Source of the DNA: Streptosporangium canum | Lineage (GTDB): Bacteria > Actinomycetota > Actinomycetes > Streptosporangiales > Streptosporangiaceae | Assembly: GCF_900113865.1 (NCBI RefSeq) | Contig: NZ_FOQY01000010.1 | Coordinates: 208,372 to 272,371, forward strand | Direction of reading: 5' to 3' | Length of the DNA stretch: 64,000 nt | Part shown: positions 35,866 through 45,295 of the stretch, in pieces | How the letters are laid out: each line of letters opens with the position of its first letter | How positions within the stretch are numbered: position 1 is the stretch's first letter | Notes under the pieces: model-generated | Told to the model about the DNA's origin: nothing | What the model saw: only the letters and a program-made list of their open reading frames with translations | The model's database searches: none | Translations under genes and position numbers: made by a program

Positions 35866-36246
35866 ATGTCGATCATCGACAAGATCAGGAGCATGCTCGG
35901 CGAGCACAGCACCAAGGCTGAGGAGCTCGCCAACCAGGGCATCGACAAGGCCGCACAGATGGCCAAGGAAAAGACAGGCGGCCAGTACGACCAGTACATC
36001 GACGCCGCGGCCGAACAGGCCAGGCAGCGGGCGGACATGATCGATGGCCAGACCGGCACGTCCCCGGTCCCTGGCGAGACCGCCACGCCCCAGAGCCCCG
36101 GCGAGACCGGCACATCCCAGACACCGGGCGAGACCGGGCCCGCGACGGGCCCCTCGTCCCAGGCCTCCGGTGCGACACCGACGCCACAGCAACCACAGGC
36201 GCCTCGGATCTCCGACGAGACCGACAAGCCTCCGTACGCCGGCTAG
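35866..36246 (+). CDS. MT0933-like antitoxin-family protein with repeat tail
   Basis: A 126-aa acidic protein. Residues 1-60 (MSIIDKIRSMLGEH, KAEELANQGIDKAAQMAKEKTGG, QYDQYIDAAAEQAR) match the short amphipathic-helical MT0933/Rv0909-type antitoxin family. The rest is a disordered Pro/Thr/Gly tail with three PGET(A/G) repeats. No toxin gene lies next to it, so an antitoxin role is unproven; it could be a stress-related helical protein. GGGGGA is seven bases before the ATG. It has an AT-rich promoter region with two palindromes. Confidence 0.7.
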   Translation: MSIIDKIRSMLGEHSTKAEELANQGIDKAAQMAKEKTGGQYDQYIDAAAEQARQRADMIDGQTGTSPVPGETATPQSPGETGTSQTPGETGPATGPSSQASGATPTPQQPQAPRISDETDKPPYAG

Positions 36247-36309
36247 AGCGGCGTCGTCTTCATCGCGGACCGCCCGGCAAAGTCCCCGGGCGGTTCCCGC
36301 GCGTCCCGC

Positions 36310-36837
36310 TCAGTCCCAGTCGAGCGTCGGCTGCAGGTAGCCCTCCATGGTCAGCAGCCACCGCTTGGACTCCACGCCCTCTCCCCCGCTGAACCCGCCC
36401 AGCCCGTTCCCGGCCACCACCCGGTGGCAGGGGACGATGATGGGGATGGGATTGGCCCCCATGATCGAACCGATCGCCCGCGCGGGGACGCCCGTCCCGC
36501 TCCGCGCGGCCAGCTCGCCGTAGGTCACGGCCTTGCCGTAGGCCACCGTCTCGTACAGCGTGCCGAGCACCTTGCGCTGCACGGGGGAGGTCAGTCTCCA
36601 GTCCACCGGGACGCCGAAGACCCGCAGCCTGCCCGCGTAGTAGTCGGCGAGCTCGCCGAGCACCGGGGCCGTCCGGCCGGGATCGTCCACCTCCGCCAGG
36701 CCGAGCCCCTCCAGGAAGCGGGCCCTGAGCCCCTCCCTGCCGCTCCAGCCGACCCCCGCCACGCCGGTCTCGGTGACCGCGGCGAGCATGTCCCCCAGCG
36801 GTGTCGGGACACTCCCGAACGCCACGGTTCCTACCAT
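36310..36837 (-). CDS. ogt: methylated-DNA-[protein]-cysteine S-methyltransferase
   Basis: A 175-aa suicide DNA-repair protein that removes O6-methylguanine lesions. The active-site motif [14 protein letters not shown] contains the acceptor Cys; the DNA-binding helix region [29 protein letters not shown] and the C-terminal [20 protein letters not shown] are typical. The likely ATG (36837) shares bases with the ATG of the divergent RNase Z-like gene (36836) and has no ribosome-binding site, so a leaderless mRNA is likely. Upstream extension of the frame (to 36894) would run into the neighbouring gene. Confidence 0.93.
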   Translation of the reverse strand: MVGTVAFGSVPTPLGDMLAAVTETGVAGVGWSGREGLRARFLEGLGLAEVDDPGRTAPVLGELADYYAGRLRVFGVPVDWRLTSPVQRKVLGTLYETVAYGKAVTYGELAARSGTGVPARAIGSIMGANPIPIIVPCHRVVAGNGLGGFSGGEGVESKRWLLTMEGYLQPTLDWD

Positions 36838-37819
36838 GTGGACTGTGTCCCTTCGCGAACTCGTCGTCCTCGGCACCTCCAGCGCGGTGCCCACCCGTCA
36901 CCGTAACCACAACGGATATCTCCTGCGATGGGACGGTCAGGGCTTCCTCTTCGACCCCGGCGAGGGCACCCAGCGCCAGATGCTCCACGCGGGCGTCGGC
37001 GCCCACGACATCACCTGGATCTGCGTGACCCACTTCCACGGCGACCACTGCCTGGGGGTCCCCGGGATCGTCCAGCGCATCGCCAGGGACGGTGTCGCGC
37101 ACGAGGTCCAGGCGGCCTATCCCGCGACCGGTGAGACCTACTGGCGCCGCCTGCGCCACGCCAGCGCCTTCGCCGACACCTCGGTGATCACCGAACGTCC
37201 CGTCTCCGGCCCGGTCACGACCTTCGAGGCGGGTCCGGTGACCCTCACCGCGCGCCCGCTCTCCCATCCCGTCGAATCCTACGGCTACCGCCTCGACGAG
37301 CCGGACGGCCGGCGGATGATCCCCTCCCTCCTCGCCGAACGGGGGATCGGCGGGCCGTCGATCGGCGAGCTGCAGCGCACCGGCACGGTGACCGCCCCGG
37401 ACGGGTCCGTCGTGCGACTGGCGGACTGCAGCGGGCCCCGCCCCGGCCAGAGCGCGGCGTTCATCATGGACACCCGGCTGTGCGAAGGGGTGTTCGCCCT
37501 CGCCGAGGGCGTGGACCTGCTGGTGATCGAGTCCACGTTCCTGTCCGGGGAGGAGGCGCTCGCCTCGCGGTACGGCCATCTGACCGCCGCCCAGGCGGGC
37601 CGGGTCGCCGCCGAGTCCGGCGTCCGCGGCCTGGTCCTGACCCACCTGTCCGAACGCTACGACGCCGAGGACGGACCCCGTTTCCTCGAAGAGGCCCGCC
37701 GGTCCTTCGACGGCGACGTCGTCCTCGCCCACGACCTGATGCGCGTCCCCGTCCCCCGCCGGGATCACCCGGACCGGCGGGCGCGCAGCCACGTGGCGAA
37801 GGCGTCGAGCGCCTCCTGA
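36836..37819 (+). CDS. rnz: RNase Z-like metallo-beta-lactamase fold hydrolase
   Basis: A 327-aa protein of the RNase Z/ElaC group, which trims tRNA 3' ends. Metal-binding motif [13 protein letters not shown], a second metal Asp in FIMDTR, a His in [11 protein letters not shown], and the early [20 protein letters not shown] are present. The likely start (ATG 36836) is embedded in the divergent ogt start codon; GTG at 36845 is an alternative. Neither has a Shine-Dalgarno site. The last 55 bases overlap tail-to-tail with the degenerate aminotransferase gene. Whether it acts on tRNA precursors cannot be told from sequence alone. Confidence 0.88.
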   Translation: MWTVSLRELVVLGTSSAVPTRHRNHNGYLLRWDGQGFLFDPGEGTQRQMLHAGVGAHDITWICVTHFHGDHCLGVPGIVQRIARDGVAHEVQAAYPATGETYWRRLRHASAFADTSVITERPVSGPVTTFEAGPVTLTARPLSHPVESYGYRLDEPDGRRMIPSLLAERGIGGPSIGELQRTGTVTAPDGSVVRLADCSGPRPGQSAAFIMDTRLCEGVFALAEGVDLLVIESTFLSGEEALASRYGHLTAAQAGRVAAESGVRGLVLTHLSERYDAEDGPRFLEEARRSFDGDVVLAHDLMRVPVPRRDHPDRRARSHVAKASSAS

Positions 37820-38553
37820 GCCCCGCGCCGCCCCACCCCCAGGCGGAACCGGTCGGCGGGGACGCCGGTGAGCTCGGAGCGGTAGAGGCTCCCGGGCAGC
37901 AGCAGCACGCCGGCCTCCGCCACCAGGCGGTCGGCGGCCTGCGGCAGGACGCGCGCGGGGTCGAGCTCCAGCCCCCGGTAGACCTCGTCGCCGAACAGGT
38001 GGATCCCCCGCTCGTCGCACAGCTCGGCCAGGCGCCGCAGGTCGGCCGCCGGGATCAACTTGCCCGTCGGGTTGTTGGGGAAGTTCACCGAGACCACCCG
38101 GGTGTCGGGCCGCAGCGCCGCCTCGATCGCCCCGAGGTCCAGGGCGAAGTCCCGTCCGGCGTCGAGCGCCACCCCGGTGACCTCGCACAGCGACAGCGGG
38201 ACCGTCTCGGCCGACTGGTAGTTCGGCGTGACCACGACGGCGTGGTCGCCGGGGCCGAGCAGGACGCGCATCGCCAGGTAGATGCCCTCCTCCGCGCCGG
38301 CGAAGCACAGCACGTCCGAGGGGAGCACGTCGGTGTAGGTGGCCGCGATCGCCTCCCGCAGCCCCGGGTCGCCGAAGGTCTCGGTGTAGCCGAGCCGCAG
38401 ATCCGCCCAGGCCCGGCGGTCCTCGTCGTCGGCGAGCGCGAGCAGCTCCGCCATCGACATGGTCTCCGCGTCGGAGGCGGTCAGGTGGTGACGGGCGGTG
38501 AACTCCCAGCGGGAGAAGTAGGTCTCGAGCCTGAAGTCGGGCAGGAAGGTCAT
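37765..38553 (-). pseudogene. PLP aminotransferase with in-frame loss of the catalytic-lysine region
   Basis: The 262-aa frame is intact, but fold-type I aminotransferases of this type are about 370-390 aa. The first ~190 residues are well conserved (LRLGYTETFGDPGLREAI, CFAGAEEGIYLAMRVLL, TPNYQSAETVPLSL, SVNFPNNPTGK, LFGDEVYRGLELDPARVLPQAAD). The next residues (RLVAEAGVLLLPGSLYRSELTGVPADRFRLGVGR) belong to the extreme C-terminal part. About 110-120 residues between, including the Schiff-base lysine (family SK(A/T)YGLPG), are missing; the junction is near base 37930. AGGAG precedes the ATG at 38553. It cannot be catalytic as an aminotransferase, and is best read as a recent in-frame deletion allele. 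Confidence 0.85.
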
Positions 38554-38729
38554 GGCGTGCTCCTGAGGTCGGACAGCAGGGTGCAGACGGTCGAGCGGGA
38601 CACCCGCGGGACCCTGGCCACCACCGGCACGGCCCGCCGTACGCCGGACACGCCGAACCGGTCGAGCTCGGCCGGCACGGCGAGGCGGTCCTCCCCGCGG
38701 GAGGACGCGTAGCCGGCGACCGAACGGAA
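38550..38729 (-). pseudogene. C-terminal fragment of a YheO-like HTH regulator
   Basis: Between the aminotransferase start and the upstream gene, an open frame of about 59 codons without a start encodes a helix-turn-helix-like end (ELDRFGVSGVRRAVPVVARV, VSRSTVCTLLSDLR). It ends in a TGA overlapping the aminotransferase ATG (ATGA). This resembles the C-terminal DNA-binding segment of YheO/DUF2089-type regulators. The N-terminal ~150 residues are absent; the frame begins directly after the TGA of the 38730 gene. It is probably the relic of the aminotransferase's own regulator. Confidence 0.55.
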
Positions 38730-39407
38730 TCACGCCGTCCAGCGGGCGACGAAGTAGCCGACGCCGTAGGGGGCCTCGTCGTAGAGGATCTCCCCGTTCA
38801 AGGAATCCGCCGCACCGCCGAGGACCTGCAGGGCGGCACGTCCGGCGAACCACAGCTCGGCGGCCTCGCCGGGGTCGAGCTCCGCGAGCGCCGGAGCCTC
38901 TGCCCGGCCGAGCGCCCCGACGATCGCGGTGTTGTACGGCCGCGCACGGAGGTCGAGGTATCCCGGGGACTTCTCGGTGAGGCAGGCGGATCCGTCGGCC
39001 ATGACGAGCATCGCCACGCGTCCGGCCGTGGCCGCCAGCCGCCCGCCGAGGGCCGCGCACTCCGCCGGAGCCGCGTCGAAGGAGATCGAGTGGAATCCCG
39101 AGGCGGTCAGGTGCTCCCTTTCGAGAAGCCACCGGCCGATCGACAGGGACAGCGGCAGAACCGGCTCTCCGGGCCCCGTCCTGACATCGGGGCCCCAGGG
39201 CGCCAGACTTCCGGAGGCGTCCGCGCCGTAGGCGACGGCCCGGTCGGCGCCGCCCACCACGACGATCGCCTCGGCGGCGGCATCGCGCAACACCCCGACC
39301 GCCGCCGCGCATGCCGCGCGGAGCTCGTCGAGCTCCGCAGCCGCGGCACCGGCCAGCTCGGGGACCAGCAGGGGCGGGTGCGGGCACACGGCCGCGGCGA
39401 CAAGCAC
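38730..39407 (-). CDS. class III extradiol dioxygenase-like (LigB/MEMO-fold) protein
   Basis: A 225-aa protein with the LigB-like start VAAAVCPHPPLLVPELAG (metal-ligand type His-Pro-His) and later AEAIVVVGGADRAVAYG, GFHSISFDAAPAECAALG and MLVMADGSACLTEKSPGYLD. Actinobacterial homologues are commonly found next to miaB/miaA/dapF and have no assigned reaction. The GTG start at 39407 is weak. It was probably once followed by an intact regulator and aminotransferase gene, now degraded. Confidence 0.75.
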   Translation of the reverse strand: MLVAAAVCPHPPLLVPELAGAAAAELDELRAACAAAVGVLRDAAAEAIVVVGGADRAVAYGADASGSLAPWGPDVRTGPGEPVLPLSLSIGRWLLEREHLTASGFHSISFDAAPAECAALGGRLAATAGRVAMLVMADGSACLTEKSPGYLDLRARPYNTAIVGALGRAEAPALAELDPGEAAELWFAGRAALQVLGGAADSLNGEILYDEAPYGVGYFVARWTA

Positions 39408-39640
39408 CTCGCCAGACTAATCCAGGCCGACGGGGCCGTACTCCGCCGGTCCCTCACCGTTCTGCGGCGAGGAGCCCGCCCGGACGGCGACGCGGGACAC
39501 GGTAAGAGTCCACCCCGCGCCCCGCGCCTCTGTCCGGGCCTCGGCCGACCGGCCTCATAGACCGTTGAGGGGAGTCACCGTGGCCCGTGTGGCGGACACC
39601 GGCGCCGCACGGACCGGAAGATACGGCCGATGGGGGATCG

Positions 39641-40180
39641 TTACTTTCCAGGCCCCCGGGGAGCCACGTATCCGGTGGCACCGTCACTACGGGGGTCGAT
39701 CTGACCTTCATCCGGCTGCCGCGGACTGCTCTGCTGCTCCCTGGCCGGCTTGTCGGCCGTCGGTTCATCGGTGCCGGAGCCGCCCGCGTCGCGCTCGGCC
39801 GCCTTGCCCGCGCCGGAATCGGCGCGGGTGCCCGTGCCGGGGTCTCCGCCGGAGGTGTCCTGCTGACCGGACGCGACGTCCGGCTTCTGGCCGGACTCCT
39901 GCTTGTCGCCCTGCTTGACACTCTCGCCCGATCCGGGGTCCTGTGAGGCGTTCTCGGCGTCCTGTGATGACTGCGGCACCTGCGCGGCGCCGGGGCCGTC
40001 CGCACCGCCGTTCGTGACGGCGAGGAGAGCGCCTCCGCCCAGCAGGGCGGCGGCGAGGACGGAGAAAGCGGCTATGGCCGGGCCGTTTCTCCTGCTTTTC
40101 CTGCGGGGGTTCGGCCCGTCGGCGGGGCCCGCGAGGATTTCCGGCTCTTCGCGACCGGCCGGAGATTGAGGGACGTGCAT
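39641..40180 (-). CDS. hypothetical single-pass membrane protein with acidic disordered tail
   Basis: A 179-aa protein, not recognised. A basic N-terminal stretch (NPRRKSRRNG) precedes one hydrophobic helix (PAIAAFSVLAAALLGGGALLAV). The remaining ~115 residues are Gln/Ser/Asp/Gly-rich and almost certainly disordered outside the membrane (SSQDAENASQDPGSGESVKQ). The ATG at 40180 has CAGGGAG eight bases upstream; a longer frame to 40300 exists but lacks support. It lies between miaB and the LigB-like gene on the same strand. Confidence 0.65.
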   Translation of the reverse strand: MHVPQSPAGREEPEILAGPADGPNPRRKSRRNGPAIAAFSVLAAALLGGGALLAVTNGGADGPGAAQVPQSSQDAENASQDPGSGESVKQGDKQESGQKPDVASGQQDTSGGDPGTGTRADSGAGKAAERDAGGSGTDEPTADKPAREQQSSPRQPDEGQIDPRSDGATGYVAPRGPGK

Positions 40181-40542
40181 GAGAAAAACTCCCTGCGGTT
40201 CTCGGGGGGAAACCTCCACGGCTTCCGAGGGTGCGAAACCACAGTAGTCACAGCGGGGAAGTGCTTGCACAGCGACAACAGACGGATCACGAAATGTCAT
40301 TGCTTGAGAGACCCTGCTCAGCCGCCGTACGCATATGCCCTGGCGGGAACGGCCTCAGCGCCCAGATCGCCGCTCCCACAGAGGTTTTCGGCGTGCCGAC
40401 GCCCCCCTGCCCCTTGGTTCCGGGGAACGGCGGACAGGGCCGGACCCATCTCGTAGGAGACCCCCGGAATCACTCCCGGCATGGCCCGCCGAACCGCTCA
40501 CAGCACGGAGCAGCCCGCAATCTCAGCCCGCGCCGCCGGACC
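40181..40542. other. 362-bp intergenic region between miaB and the membrane protein gene
   Basis: No convincing gene, tRNA or long repeat was seen. The part near 40200-40320 is less GC-rich and probably carries the promoter of the downstream minus-strand gene. A minus-strand open frame with CDYCGFAP just upstream of the chosen start (40180) is probably fortuitous. Confidence 0.5.
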
Positions 40543-42039
40543 TCAGGAGGGGACGGAGCAGCCGGAGGCCTCGGGGAGCGGGGCGGGGCGGCCGATCGAG
40601 GGCATGCCGAGCATGACTCCGGGGCCGGCGGCCGGCGGGGCGGCCTGACGGGCCTGCCAGGCGTCGCCCGCGCGGGTGCGGCGGAGCTTCAGCGCCGGGC
40701 CGTCGGCCACCAGGTGGTGCGGGGCCGCGTAGGTCACCTCGACGGCGACCAGGTCACCGGGGCGCGGGGTCTCCTCGCCGGGAGCGAAGTGGACCAGGCG
40801 GTTGTCGGCGGCGCGGCCCGACAGGCGGCGGGTCGCCTCGTCCTTGCGCCCCTCGCCCTCGGCCACCAGCACCTCGAGCGTCCGCCCGACCTGCCTCTTG
40901 TTCTCCGCCCAGGAGATCTCGGTCTGCAGGGCGACGAGCCGCTCGTAGCGCTCCTGCACGACCTCCTTGGGGATCTGGTCGTCCATGGTGGCGGCGGGGG
41001 TGCCGGGACGGATGGAGTACTGGAACGTGAAGGCGTTGGCGAACCGCGACTCGCGCACCACGTCCAGCGTGCCCTGGAAGTCCTCCTCGGTCTCGCCGGG
41101 GAAGCCCACGATGATGTCGGTGGAGATGGCGGCGTCGGGCATGGCCGCGCGGACCCGCTCGATGATGCCCAGATAGCGCTCGGCCCGGTAGGAGCGGCGC
41201 ATCGCCTTGAGGATCCGGTCGGAGCCGGACTGCAGCGGCATGTGGAGCTGGTGCATCACGTTGGGCGTCTCGGCCATGGCCGCGATGACGTCGTCGGTGA
41301 ACGCGGCCGGGTGCGGGCTGGTGAAGCGGACCCGCTCCAGCCCGTCGATGTCGCCGCAGGCCCGCAGCAGCTTGCCGAAGGCGAGCCGGTCGCCGAACTC
41401 CACCCCGTAGGTGTTGACGTTCTGCCCGAGCAGGGTGATCTCCAGCACGCCCTGGTCGACCAGGGTCCGCACCTCGTTCAGGATGTCGCCGGGGCGGCGG
41501 TCCTTCTCCTTGCCGCGCAGCGCCGGCACGATGCAGAACGTGCAGGTGTTGTTGCACCCGACGGAGACCGACACCCACGCGGCGTAGGCGGACTCGCGCT
41601 TGGTCGGCAGCGTGCTCGGGAAGGTCTCCAGGGATTCCTTGATCTCGACCTGGGCCTCCTGCTGGACGCGTGCCCGCTCCAGCAGCACCGGCAGCGAGCC
41701 GATGTTGTGGGTGCCGAACACCACGTCCACCCAGGGCGCCCTGCGGACGATCTCCCCCTGGTCCTTCTGCGCCAGGCAGCCCCCCACGGCGATCTGCATG
41801 CCGGGGTTGCCCACCTTCGAGGGGCGCAGGTGCCCGAGATTGCCGTAGAGCTTGTTGTCGGCGTTCTCCCGCACGGCGCAGGTGTTGAACACGACCACGT
41901 CGGCCGTCTCCCCCTCGGGCGCGGGGACGTAGCCCGCGTCTTCGAGAAGGCCCGACAGGCGCTCGGAGTCGTGCACGTTCATCTGGCACCCGTAGGTACG
42001 TACCTCGTACGTGCGGGCGCTCTCCACGGTGACAGTCAT
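40543..42039 (-). CDS. miaB: tRNA-2-methylthio-N6-dimethylallyladenosine synthase
   Basis: A 498-aa radical-SAM methylthiotransferase acting after MiaA on A37. Order: UPF0004 domain with three cluster cysteines ([29 protein letters not shown]), radical-SAM motif [21 protein letters not shown], and a C-terminal TRAM domain. A Pro/Gly-rich tail of about 40 residues follows. ATG at 42039 is chosen because conserved sequence begins there; the frame is open 27 codons further upstream. The ribosome-binding site is poor. Confidence 0.97.
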   Translation of the reverse strand: MTVTVESARTYEVRTYGCQMNVHDSERLSGLLEDAGYVPAPEGETADVVVFNTCAVRENADNKLYGNLGHLRPSKVGNPGMQIAVGGCLAQKDQGEIVRRAPWVDVVFGTHNIGSLPVLLERARVQQEAQVEIKESLETFPSTLPTKRESAYAAWVSVSVGCNNTCTFCIVPALRGKEKDRRPGDILNEVRTLVDQGVLEITLLGQNVNTYGVEFGDRLAFGKLLRACGDIDGLERVRFTSPHPAAFTDDVIAAMAETPNVMHQLHMPLQSGSDRILKAMRRSYRAERYLGIIERVRAAMPDAAISTDIIVGFPGETEEDFQGTLDVVRESRFANAFTFQYSIRPGTPAATMDDQIPKEVVQERYERLVALQTEISWAENKRQVGRTLEVLVAEGEGRKDEATRRLSGRAADNRLVHFAPGEETPRPGDLVAVEVTYAAPHHLVADGPALKLRRTRAGDAWQARQAAPPAAGPGVMLGMPSIGRPAPLPEASGCSVPS

Positions 42040-42206
42040 CTCAACAGACAAGGGTAGGCGCTCCGCGCGGCCTTCGGACACGGCCCGCGCCCGACCTACC
42101 CTAGGTGATGAAACCGTCACGCTTAGCTAACGGCGTCGCTAATCTGGGGCTCCAAAGCCGCGTGCGAGAATGAGATCCGACCGACAGCTGAGAGTGGTGA
42201 GCCGCG

Positions 42207-42866
42207 ATGGCGATGCTCGTGCAGACCTCGGAGGCGCCCGTGAAGGCCAAGAAGCCGCACAAGAAGGCGGCGCCGGAGCCGGCGAGCTTCTGGGCCACCC
42301 CGGGCGAGCTCAGCGTCGATGAGTGGTTCGAGCTCAACTCGCGCGACGACGGCAGCCGTTACGAGCTCATCGACGGGAGCCTCATCGTGTCTCCTCCTCC
42401 GCCGGCCCGGCATCAGTGGATCGGCGACAACCTCCGAATGCTGCTTCACGACTCCCTCCCCGAAGAGCTCGCGGCCATCACCGCCTCGGGCATGCTCCTG
42501 GACGGCAAGCCCGGCGCCATCCCCGACGTCATCGTGGTGGAACGGCAGCCTCTCCGCGAGGGCGCCAAGGTCGCCAGACCCGAGTGGGTGCGACTGGTGG
42601 TCGAGATCGTCTCCAAGTCCACCACGGCGACGGATCGCAGGATCAAACCCGTCAAATATGCCGAGGCGGGGATTCCGCACTTCTGGCGGATCGAGATGCT
42701 GCCCTTCCAGGGGCAAGGCAACGACCGGCTTCCGGTCGTGTTCACGTACAGCCTCAACGAAGAGGGCGCCTACCAGCTCACCCATCGGATTGCCGCCGGG
42801 GCGGCGACAGACCTCACCGAACCATGCAAACTGACACTCGATCCGGCCACTCTCGCGGCGATCTGA
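42207..42866 (+). CDS. Uma2-family putative endonuclease
   Basis: A 219-aa protein of the Uma2 (DUF820) family with the PD-(D/E)XK nuclease fold: [58 protein letters not shown] (Asp, Glu and Lys of the core). A Lys-rich N-terminal tail of about 30 residues precedes the fold. The family is numerous in actinobacteria and cyanobacteria; biological targets are mostly unknown. It is monocistronic, divergent from miaB. Confidence 0.88.
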   Translation: MAMLVQTSEAPVKAKKPHKKAAPEPASFWATPGELSVDEWFELNSRDDGSRYELIDGSLIVSPPPPARHQWIGDNLRMLLHDSLPEELAAITASGMLLDGKPGAIPDVIVVERQPLREGAKVARPEWVRLVVEIVSKSTTATDRRIKPVKYAEAGIPHFWRIEMLPFQGQGNDRLPVVFTYSLNEEGAYQLTHRIAAGAATDLTEPCKLTLDPATLAAI

Positions 42867-42953
42867 CAGAAGCTGGACAAAATTTTACCCGAAACGGGCA
42901 GGTCGTGATCTGATCGGTACCGCAGGGTTAGCCCCGGGTGCCCTTTACAGAAT

Positions 42954-42959
42954 TACGTT
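42954..42959 (+). promoter_or_regulatory. -10 element of a likely leaderless gluA promoter
   Basis: TACGTT (TANNNT) ends seven bases before the gluA ATG, the spacing of leaderless actinobacterial promoters, and no Shine-Dalgarno sequence precedes the ATG. The -35 is not obvious. Confidence 0.55.
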
Positions 42960-42966
42960 GTCCCCC

Positions 42967-43722
<756 letters not shown>

Positions 43723-43757
43723 CGGCTCACCCCCCTTAAAGAAGAAGAGGTAGCAGG

Positions 43758-44567
43758 ATGCGTGTACGTCGTATTGGAGCCGTGGTGATCGCGATGGCGG
43801 CCGCGGCGGCGAGCCTCACCGCGTGCAGCGGCGGCAGTGACAAGTTCGTCATTGGCATCAAGTTCGACCAGCCTGGCCTGGGACAGAAGCAGCCGGATGG
43901 TTCGTTCAAGGGTTTCGACGTCGACGTGGCCAACTATGTCGCCAAGGAGCTCGGTTACACCGGCGACAAAGTTGAGTTCAAGGAGGCCATCTCGGCCAAC
44001 CGCGAGTCCTTCATCCAGCAGGGCCAGGTCAACATGGTGATCGCGACCTACTCGATCACCGACGACCGCAAGAAGAAGATCGGATTCGCCGGGCCGTACC
44101 TGGTCACCGGCCAGGACATCCTGACCCGCGCGGACGACACGACGATCAACAGTGTCGACGACCTGAAGGACAAGAAGGTCTGCGGCGCCCAGGGCTCGTC
44201 CTCGCCCAAGCGTCTGGTCGACAAGTTCGGCGACGCCTGGAAGGGCCAGTACCTCACCGAGCAGCAGGGCTACGGCGCCTGCCTGCCCCTGCTGGAGAAC
44301 AAGCAGGTCGACGCGATCTCCACCGACGCGACGATCCTGGCCGGGTTCGCCACCCAGTCGCCCGGCAAGTTCCGCCTCGTCGGCAAGCCCTTCTCCGAGG
44401 AGAAGTACGGCATCGGCGTGAAGCTGGACGACAAGGACACCCGCGAGAAGATCAACGCGGCCGTGGAGAAGATGTTCAAGGACGGCAGCTGGAAGAAGGC
44501 CGTCGACGCCAACTTCGGCGAGTTCGGAAAGTTCTTCACCACCCCGCCGGCCGTCGAGCGTTACTGA
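43758..44567 (+). CDS. gluB: glutamate-binding lipoprotein
   Basis: A 269-aa lipoprotein (lipobox LTAC, Cys about residue 23) of the family-3 solute-binding proteins: FKGFDVDVANYVAKELGY, FIQQGQVNMVIATYSITDDRKKKIGFAGPYLVTGQDIL, VCGAQGSSSPKRL, YGIGVKLDD. It binds glutamate (or aspartate/glutamine) outside the membrane. A GAGG site precedes the ATG. It is followed by a 12-bp hairpin that may set its expression above that of the permeases. Confidence 0.94.
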   Translation: MRVRRIGAVVIAMAAAAASLTACSGGSDKFVIGIKFDQPGLGQKQPDGSFKGFDVDVANYVAKELGYTGDKVEFKEAISANRESFIQQGQVNMVIATYSITDDRKKKIGFAGPYLVTGQDILTRADDTTINSVDDLKDKKVCGAQGSSSPKRLVDKFGDAWKGQYLTEQQGYGACLPLLENKQVDAISTDATILAGFATQSPGKFRLVGKPFSEEKYGIGVKLDDKDTREKINAAVEKMFKDGSWKKAVDANFGEFGKFFTTPPAVERY

Positions 44568-44579
44568 TCGGCCACGAAT

Positions 44580-44607
44580 CGGCCGGGGCGTGCGAACGCC
44601 CCGGCCG
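44580..44607 (+). terminator. 12-bp hairpin between gluB and gluC
   Basis: CGGCCGGGGCGT (44580-44591) pairs perfectly with ACGCCCCGGCCG (44596-44607) around GCGA. Its position after the binding-protein gene suggests partial termination or mRNA 3'-end protection, a common way to make excess binding protein. Confidence 0.75.
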
Positions 44608-44626
44608 ACGGCTATTGGAGGGATGA

Positions 44627-45295
44627 GTGCAGGCACTCTTCGACGAATTCCCGGTGATCCTGGGAGCTTTCTGGCTGACGATACGGCTCACGCTCGCCAG
44701 CGGGCTCCTGGCGCTGGTCCTCGGGACGATCCTCGCCGGGATGCGCGTCAGCCCGCTGCCCGTGCTGCGCGGGATCGGCACGGCGTACGTGAACATCGTG
44801 CGGAACACCCCGTTGACGCTGGTGATCGTGTTCTGCGGGCTGGGCCTCGGCCTGGTGCTGGACGTCTCGTTCTCCACGAGCCTGTCCACGAACTATCTCT
44901 GGCTGTCCATCATCGGCCTGTCGGCATACACGGCGGCGTTCGTCTGCGAGGCGATCCGGGCCGGGATCAACACGGTGCCGCTTGGCCAGGCGGAGGCGGC
45001 CCGCGCCATCGGCCTGACCTTCTTCCAGAACCTGCGGCTGATCGTGCTGCCCCAGGCGCTCCGCGCGGTGATCGCCCCGCTGGGCAGCGTCCTGATCGCG
45101 CTGATCAAGAACACCACGATCGCCGCCGCCATCGGCGTGGGTGAGGCCTCCCTGACGATGAAGACCCTCTTCGAGTCGCACGGCGACGCGGTCGTCCCGA
45201 TCTTCTTCGGGTTCGCGCTCGGCTTCCTGATCCTGACTCTGCCCACCGGACTGCTGTTCACGTGGCTGTCCAAGCGCCTGGCGGTGGTCCGATGA
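44627..45295 (+). CDS. gluC: glutamate ABC transporter permease
   Basis: A 222-aa HisM/GlnP-type permease with about five transmembrane helices and the EAA-type loop EAARAIGLTFFQNLRLIVLPQALR. It starts at GTG 44627, five bases after GGAGG, and ends in ATGA overlapping gluD. It forms the membrane channel with GluD. Confidence 0.94.
   Translation: MQALFDEFPVILGAFWLTIRLTLASGLLALVLGTILAGMRVSPLPVLRGIGTAYVNIVRNTPLTLVIVFCGLGLGLVLDVSFSTSLSTNYLWLSIIGLSAYTAAFVCEAIRAGINTVPLGQAEAARAIGLTFFQNLRLIVLPQALRAVIAPLGSVLIALIKNTTIAAAIGVGEASLTMKTLFESHGDAVVPIFFGFALGFLILTLPTGLLFTWLSKRLAVVR

Noticed and set aside
35866..36246. Toxin-antitoxin module
   Set aside because: Only an antitoxin-family protein is present; ogt and miaA neighbours are not toxins.
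40181..40300. N-terminal extension (CDYCGFAP) of the membrane protein gene at 39641
   Set aside because: A strong ribosome-binding site marks the ATG at 40180; the extension has no support and lies in the promoter region.
40231..42057. 608-codon plus-strand frame opposite miaB
   Set aside because: Antisense shadow; miaB motifs are complete on the minus strand.
42258..42866. Uma2 gene as part of a defence island
   Set aside because: It is isolated between miaB and gluABCD with no restriction, CBASS or other defence genes nearby.
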